Assembly: GCF_003710985.1 (NCBI RefSeq) | Contig: NZ_RHHT01000029.1 | Span: forward strand, 1 to 64,000 | Source of the DNA: Brevibacillus panacihumi | GTDB taxonomy: Bacteria; Bacillota; Bacilli; Brevibacillales; Brevibacillaceae | Direction of reading: 5' to 3' | Length of the DNA stretch: 64,000 nt | Part shown: piece by piece, positions 60,358 through 64,000 of the stretch | Layout of the letters: every line of letters begins with the position of its first letter | Position numbering within the stretch: position 1 is the stretch's first letter | Translations under genes and position numbers: made by a program | The notes under the pieces: generated by a model | What the model saw: the letters and a program-made list of their open reading frames with translations, nothing else | What the model was told of the DNA's origin: nothing | The model's database searches: none

Positions 60358-60629
60358 CCTGCTGTAGTGGTGGGGAGGAAAAAGGGGAGAACGCTCCAGG
60401 CGGGTTGGGATCTTCGCAGGGGGTCATCCCTGTTCGGCTCCATTCCAAAGGCGGAACCGCGGCCAAAAGCAGCCACTTTGAAGAAGTGGATCAGGGTTGG
60501 CCGCTGAATGCGTGTTCCGCCTTTTCCATTGCGCCTGGGTCAAGATCCCAAATGCCTTCGCTTTTCTCCCCTTTTTCCTCGACCAGCCGTCGTATGTCGC
60601 CAGGCCTTTAATAAAAGACAGTTTCTCAA
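60358..60629. repeat. Large hairpin repeat, copy 4
   Basis: Same element as at 12541 and 51046, with left arm GAGGAAAAAGGGGAGAA (from 60373) and exact right arm partner TTCTCCCCTTTTTCCTC (ending near 60580). It lies downstream of the osmoprotectant permease gene and its terminator and fills most of the gap 60253-60686. Confidence 0.8.
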
Positions 60630-60649
60630 GAGGATTGCCACATAACACA

Positions 60650-60678
60650 AAAGAGCTGCCCCTCAGGACAGCTCCTTG
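60650..60678 (-). terminator. Intrinsic terminator of the opu operon
   Basis: GGAGCTG and CAGCTCT pair with a short loop, followed by TTTTGTG on the minus strand, just after the stop of the last permease gene. Confidence 0.75.
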
Positions 60679-60686
60679 TAACACCC

Positions 60687-61346
60687 TTATTTCTGCGCCT
60701 TCGCCGTCTGCAAGCGGAAATTGGCGCGCTTTTCGATTTTGCCGAGAATCAGATCGACCAGAATCACGAGCAGCGCGGCTGGGATTGCCCCAGCCAGCAC
60801 CTTCTGATCGTCTGTCGTGACGATTCCGCGCATGATCATTTCTCCGAGTCCGCCGGCGCCGACGAAGGTAGCCATTGTCGCAGCCCCGATGGAGACCACC
60901 GTAGCGACACGAATTCCCGTCAGAATGATCGGCATAGCCAACGGTATTTTCACCTTGGTCAAAAGCTGCAGCTTGGTCATGCCCATTCCGGTACCTGCTT
61001 CTATCAAATTCTTGTTGACGTTCTCCAGCCCGGCGTACGTGTTCTGGACGATAGGCAGCAGCGAATAGAGAGCCAATGCCGTAATCGCCGTCCCATAGCC
61101 GAGACCTAAAAAAATCATGACGATCAGCAAAAGTGAGATCGTAGGGATGGTCTGGATTGCGTTAATCGTAGTCTGGATCAGAAACGCGACACGCTGATTG
61201 CGGGTCATCCATACAGCCAGCGGGACTCCCGCTGCGATCGCAATCAGTATCGCACTGGCGCTCATGAAGAGATGTTCTCCCGTAAAAGCCAGCAGCTGTT
61301 TCCAGGAGCTCGCAAATACTCCCAAGGTCCCGATCAAGAGATCCAT
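60687..61346 (-). CDS. opuCD: Osmoprotectant ABC transporter permease (OpuCD-like)
   Basis: 219 residues, five or six segments, BPD-type permease of the OpuC/OpuB family. ENVNKNLIEAGTGMGMTKLQ is the EAA loop; TTDDQKVLAGAIPAALLVIL near the end is characteristic. Works with the OpuCB-like permease. Last gene of the operon; repeat copy 4 and a terminator follow. Confidence 0.88.
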   Translation of the reverse strand: MDLLIGTLGVFASSWKQLLAFTGEHLFMSASAILIAIAAGVPLAVWMTRNQRVAFLIQTTINAIQTIPTISLLLIVMIFLGLGYGTAITALALYSLLPIVQNTYAGLENVNKNLIEAGTGMGMTKLQLLTKVKIPLAMPIILTGIRVATVVSIGAATMATFVGAGGLGEMIMRGIVTTDDQKVLAGAIPAALLVILVDLILGKIEKRANFRLQTAKAQK

Positions 61347-61377
61347 CGCATCTGCCTCCTTTCCATCAAGCCTTCTC

Positions 61378-62280
61378 TTACTTCTGGATCAATCCGTGTT
61401 CCAGCAAAAATTCGCGGGCGATTGCCGCCGGGTCTTTCTTTTCGATATCCGCCTGATAGTTCAAGGCAGTCATGGTCTGGGTATCAATCTTGCCTGTCAG
61501 CTTGTTGATGACCTCTTCCAACTGCGGATACTTCTTCAACGTGTCATTGCGAACGACAGGAGAAGCGCCGTATGGCGGGAAGAAATGCTTGTCATCCTCC
61601 AGGGTAACGAGATTGTACTCCTTCAGCCGCGAATCAGTCGAATACGCAAGAACAATATCTACTTCTTTCGTGTCTACTGCCTTGTATACCAATCCGATAT
61701 CCATCGGCGTTGTTTTGCCAAACTGGAAGCCGTATTCCTGGATAAACGCCTGGTAACCGTCATTGGGCCGCTCGAGCCAGCTTGAATCCGTACCCAGGCT
61801 CAGCTCCTTGGCATGCGCTGCCAGATCCGAGATTTTTTGCAGATTGTACTTGTCAGCCAATTCCTTGCGCACCGTGAAGACGTAGGTGTTTTCAAAGCCA
61901 TACGACGGGAACCAAAGCTGGTCGAATTTTTCGGCCACGCCGTTCTTCACCAGATCAAATGCTTCCTGCGGGTCCTTGCTGAACTCCTCCAACCCGAGGC
62001 TGCTCGTGATGTCCGTCCCCACATAGCGGACAGCGGAGATCTGGATGTCGTTATTTTGCATGGCCTTCAATACAACCGGTGTAGCTCCCAGGCCGCCTAC
62101 CAGCTCTGTTTTCAGGTCGGAGTTGCCCTCGATTACCTGCTTGAGCATATGCGCCAGAATCGTCTGCTCCGAGGTGGGCTGATGCCCGATTTTGACGACG
62201 TCGCCGGAGCTGCATCCCGTCGCCAGCAGTAGAGATAATCCTGTTATGATCAGTGCTTTTATCCAATTGCCTTTTATCAT
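61378..62280 (-). CDS. opuCC: Osmoprotectant-binding lipoprotein (OpuCC-like)
   Basis: About 300 residues. Lipobox LATGC; mature part with IGHQPTSEQTILAHML, GVGT-like DITSSLGLEEF and ends in FLLEHGLIQK. The family binds glycine betaine, carnitine or choline. The start at 62280 (MIKGNW) gives a proper signal peptide; a longer frame to 62307 is rejected. Confidence 0.88.
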   Translation of the reverse strand: MIKGNWIKALIITGLSLLLATGCSSGDVVKIGHQPTSEQTILAHMLKQVIEGNSDLKTELVGGLGATPVVLKAMQNNDIQISAVRYVGTDITSSLGLEEFSKDPQEAFDLVKNGVAEKFDQLWFPSYGFENTYVFTVRKELADKYNLQKISDLAAHAKELSLGTDSSWLERPNDGYQAFIQEYGFQFGKTTPMDIGLVYKAVDTKEVDIVLAYSTDSRLKEYNLVTLEDDKHFFPPYGASPVVRNDTLKKYPQLEEVINKLTGKIDTQTMTALNYQADIEKKDPAAIAREFLLEHGLIQK

Positions 62281-62296
62281 CCTGAACGTTTCCCCC

Positions 62297-62947
62297 TCAA
62301 TTGGCACGCTTTATCTTTAAACCTTTCGGCGTGCACATCTTCTGAATATTTCGTGTAAGCAAGTCAGCAATCGTCGCCAGCATTGCGGTTGCAAGCGCAC
62401 CTGTAATCATCATATTGTCGTTTGCAAGCCCAAGTCCGGTAAATACCAGGTAGCCGAGTCCGCCGCCGCCGATGACAGCCGCCAGCGTGGCCCAACTGAT
62501 GGTATAGATCGTTGCTGTTCGAAACCCTCCCATAATAATCGAGATCGCCATCGGCAACTCGATCTTCCACAGTATTTGAAAACTGGTCATGCCCATGCCG
62601 CGTGCCGCTTCGATCAAAGCCGGGTCTACTTCGCGGATCCCCGTATACGTGTTGCGAAGCATCGGCAAAAGCGAATAGAGAAACAAGGCGACAATCGCAG
62701 GAACAGCCCCGATCCCGAGCAACGGAATCATCAGACCCAGCAGGGCAAGGCTCGGAATGGTCTGTAAAATATTCACAAACCCGATGACATAGGTATTGAT
62801 CTTTTCCGTTCGTGTCAGCAGAATGCCGAGCGGTACAGCGATCAAAAAGCCTCCAGCTACCGCGATCAAGGAGATGTAGCTGTGTTCCCAGAGCAGTTTG
62901 AGCACCAGATCATATCTGTCTGTCAAAAATTGAATAAATTCACTCAT
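62297..62947 (-). CDS. opuCB: Osmoprotectant ABC transporter permease (OpuCB-like)
   Basis: 216 residues, paralogue of the OpuCD-like permease. IREVDPALIEAARGMGMTSF is the EAA loop and LPMLRNTYTGI and TIYTISWATLAAVIGGGGLG are shared with the family. 16 bases before the ATPase stop. Confidence 0.88.
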   Translation of the reverse strand: MSEFIQFLTDRYDLVLKLLWEHSYISLIAVAGGFLIAVPLGILLTRTEKINTYVIGFVNILQTIPSLALLGLMIPLLGIGAVPAIVALFLYSLLPMLRNTYTGIREVDPALIEAARGMGMTSFQILWKIELPMAISIIMGGFRTATIYTISWATLAAVIGGGGLGYLVFTGLGLANDNMMITGALATAMLATIADLLTRNIQKMCTPKGLKIKRAN

Positions 62948-62962
62948 CCCCTCACCCCATTT

Positions 62963-63757
62963 CTATGAAATACTCCATTTGGGGAGCGTCGCCGCTTTTT
63001 TGGACACGTTTGGATGAAGCTCCTTCACCTTGCGCAGGCGCTTGGCCCCGATAAAGTTCACCACGAACTCGTTGGCTGGATGCTGCAGCAATTGTTCGGG
63101 AGTATCCAGCTGGACGACCTCCCCGTCGTTCATCAGGCAGATGCGATCCGCGATTTTGATCGCCTCGTCCATATCATGCGTGACGAACACAATGGTTTTG
63201 TTGATCGTCTTTTGCAAACGCACGAACTCGTCTTGCAATTGCTCTCTGCTGATCGGGTCCAACGCGCTGAATGGCTCATCCATCAGGATAATCGGAGGAT
63301 CGGCTGCCATCGCGCGTATTACCCCTACACGCTGCTGCTGGCCGCCGCTCAGCTCAGCCGGATAGCGGTTTTTGAACACCTTGGGATCGAGCCCCACCAT
63401 GTCCAGCAGCTCATCTACCTTTTGCTCGATTTTGGCTCGATCCTGCTTTTTCAGCTTGGGGACCAGGGCCACATTTTCTCCGATGGTCATATGCGGGAAT
63501 AGCGCGATCTGCTGGATCACATACCCGATGCTGCGGCGCAGCTCCACGGGATCAGCCAAAGAGATGTCCTCTCCGTTGATCTCGATTTTGCCTGCTGTCG
63601 GCTCGATCAGGCGATTGATCATTTTCATGGTCGTCGTCTTCCCGCAGCCGCTGGGGCCGATCAGGACAAACAGCTCGCCTGCTTTGATCTGAAGATCCAG
63701 ACTTTTGATAATGGAGGTATTGCCAATGCTTTTTTCCACATGGTGAAAGGAAATCAT
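62963..63757 (-). CDS. opuCA: Osmoprotectant ABC transporter ATP-binding protein (OpuCA-like, without CBS domains)
   Basis: 264 residues. Walker A GPSGCGKTT, signature LSGGQQQR, Walker B IILMDEPFSALD, switch His VFVTHDMDEA. It ends at about the point where OpuCA proteins (about 380-400 residues) begin their two CBS domains, which sense ionic strength and, in Listeria and Staphylococcus, bind c-di-AMP. Here they are absent, while a c-di-AMP riboswitch precedes the gene. The ATG at 63757 has GGAG 8 bases upstream; a longer frame to 63829 runs through the leader terminator. Confidence 0.87.
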   Translation of the reverse strand: MISFHHVEKSIGNTSIIKSLDLQIKAGELFVLIGPSGCGKTTTMKMINRLIEPTAGKIEINGEDISLADPVELRRSIGYVIQQIALFPHMTIGENVALVPKLKKQDRAKIEQKVDELLDMVGLDPKVFKNRYPAELSGGQQQRVGVIRAMAADPPIILMDEPFSALDPISREQLQDEFVRLQKTINKTIVFVTHDMDEAIKIADRICLMNDGEVVQLDTPEQLLQHPANEFVVNFIGAKRLRKVKELHPNVSKKAATLPKWSIS

Positions 63758-63785
63758 AAGCACCACTCCTTCGATAAAATTTATG

Positions 63786-63858
63786 GAAAGAAAAAGAGTC
63801 GAACCACTGCGCGCGCCAGGAAAGGCCATCCCGGCGAAAGCAGTATTTCGACTCTTTT
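63786..63858 (-). terminator. Intrinsic terminator of the opu leader
   Basis: AAAAGAGTCGAA (63792-63803) and TTCGACTCTTTT (63847-63858) form a 12-base stem around an inner hairpin, with TTTTTCTTTC following on the minus strand. The loop CGGGATGGCC is also present in the ehu leader terminator. Likely expression platform of the riboswitch at the window end. Confidence 0.8.
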
Positions 63859-63972
63859 CTCACATACAAATATGAGGAAATAAGCTTGCATATTCACTGA
63901 ATGAAAGCCCAAATAGAGCTGCCAATCATGCGATGAAAAAGCAAGCAAACAAACGTAGATTGTATGCAAATT

Positions 63973-64000
63973 TCTGCTTTAGCCGACGAGGTTAGCTGAC
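63973..64000 (-). ncRNA. c-di-AMP riboswitch (ydaO type), 3' end only, upstream of opuCABCD
   Basis: The last 28 bases of the window are identical to the 3' end of the ehu riboswitch (12191-12218) and hold the GTCAGCTAACCTCGTCGGC block that closes the ydaO structure. The 5' part lies beyond the window. Together with the terminator at 63786 it makes a second c-di-AMP-controlled osmolyte importer. Confidence 0.85.

Overview
The window looks like a chromosomal segment of a spore-forming-type Firmicute, most likely Brevibacillus or a close Paenibacillaceae relative. This rests on strong GGAGG ribosome binding sites, ATG/GTG starts with many 4-base stop/start overlaps, two ydaO-type c-di-AMP riboswitches, Fur boxes beside a Feu/Btr/BesA-like siderophore locus, and Opu-, Opp- and LplJ-type genes. 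The genus is an inference. Nearly all genes lie on the minus strand; only a chemoreceptor, an ArsR-type regulator and a LysR-type regulator are on the plus strand.

Region 1 (95-8229) is an aromatic catabolic operon: extradiol dioxygenase, divergent SDR, TPP-dependent decarboxylase-like enzyme, aldehyde dehydrogenase, MFS importer, and Rieske oxygenase alpha and beta. It fits a benzoylformate-like route (decarboxylation, aldehyde oxidation, ring dihydroxylation, meta cleavage). Two matching palindromes lie upstream, one over the predicted -35 box. Region 2 (8684-12312) is an ectoine/hydroxyectoine uptake operon ehuBCDA behind a c-di-AMP riboswitch with its own terminator; what looks like a decayed ectA start follows it. 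Region 3 (12541-16581) has a tandem copy of a large hairpin repeat, a CapA-like protein with an apparent frameshift in its signal peptide, a threonine dehydratase with a RidA partner, and an SDR.

Region 4 (16751-33973) is the most unusual part: a run of fifteen same-strand genes combining two acyl-CoA ligases, an orphan response regulator with an AraC output domain, XdhC, a three-subunit molybdenum hydroxylase with CoxG, an enoyl-CoA hydratase, an MFS transporter, UbiX, UbiD, aldehyde and alcohol dehydrogenases, and an R2-like ligand-binding oxidase (R2lox) with all metal and cross-link residues. No pathway known to me combines these; it may be an undescribed aromatic or heteroaromatic degradation system.

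Region 5 (34335-40565) has an enolase-superfamily enzyme with a YfcC-type transporter behind a clear promoter and dyad operator, an unusual regulator, and lipoate-protein ligase next to an MFS transporter. Region 6 (40856-50948) has a chemoreceptor, a Fur-controlled siderophore uptake locus with a tandem double esterase and a Btr-like regulator, an ArsR regulator and a DMT exporter. Region 7 (51326-60252) has a drug exporter and a peptide ABC transporter with a proline iminopeptidase, split by a LysR gene. Region 8 (60687-64000) is an OpuC-type osmoprotectant transporter whose ATPase lacks CBS domains, behind a second c-di-AMP riboswitch cut by the window edge. Four copies of one hairpin repeat (12.5, 12.8, 51.0, 60.4 kb) lie just downstream of genes. 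No rRNA, tRNA, CRISPR array, transposase or prophage gene was seen.
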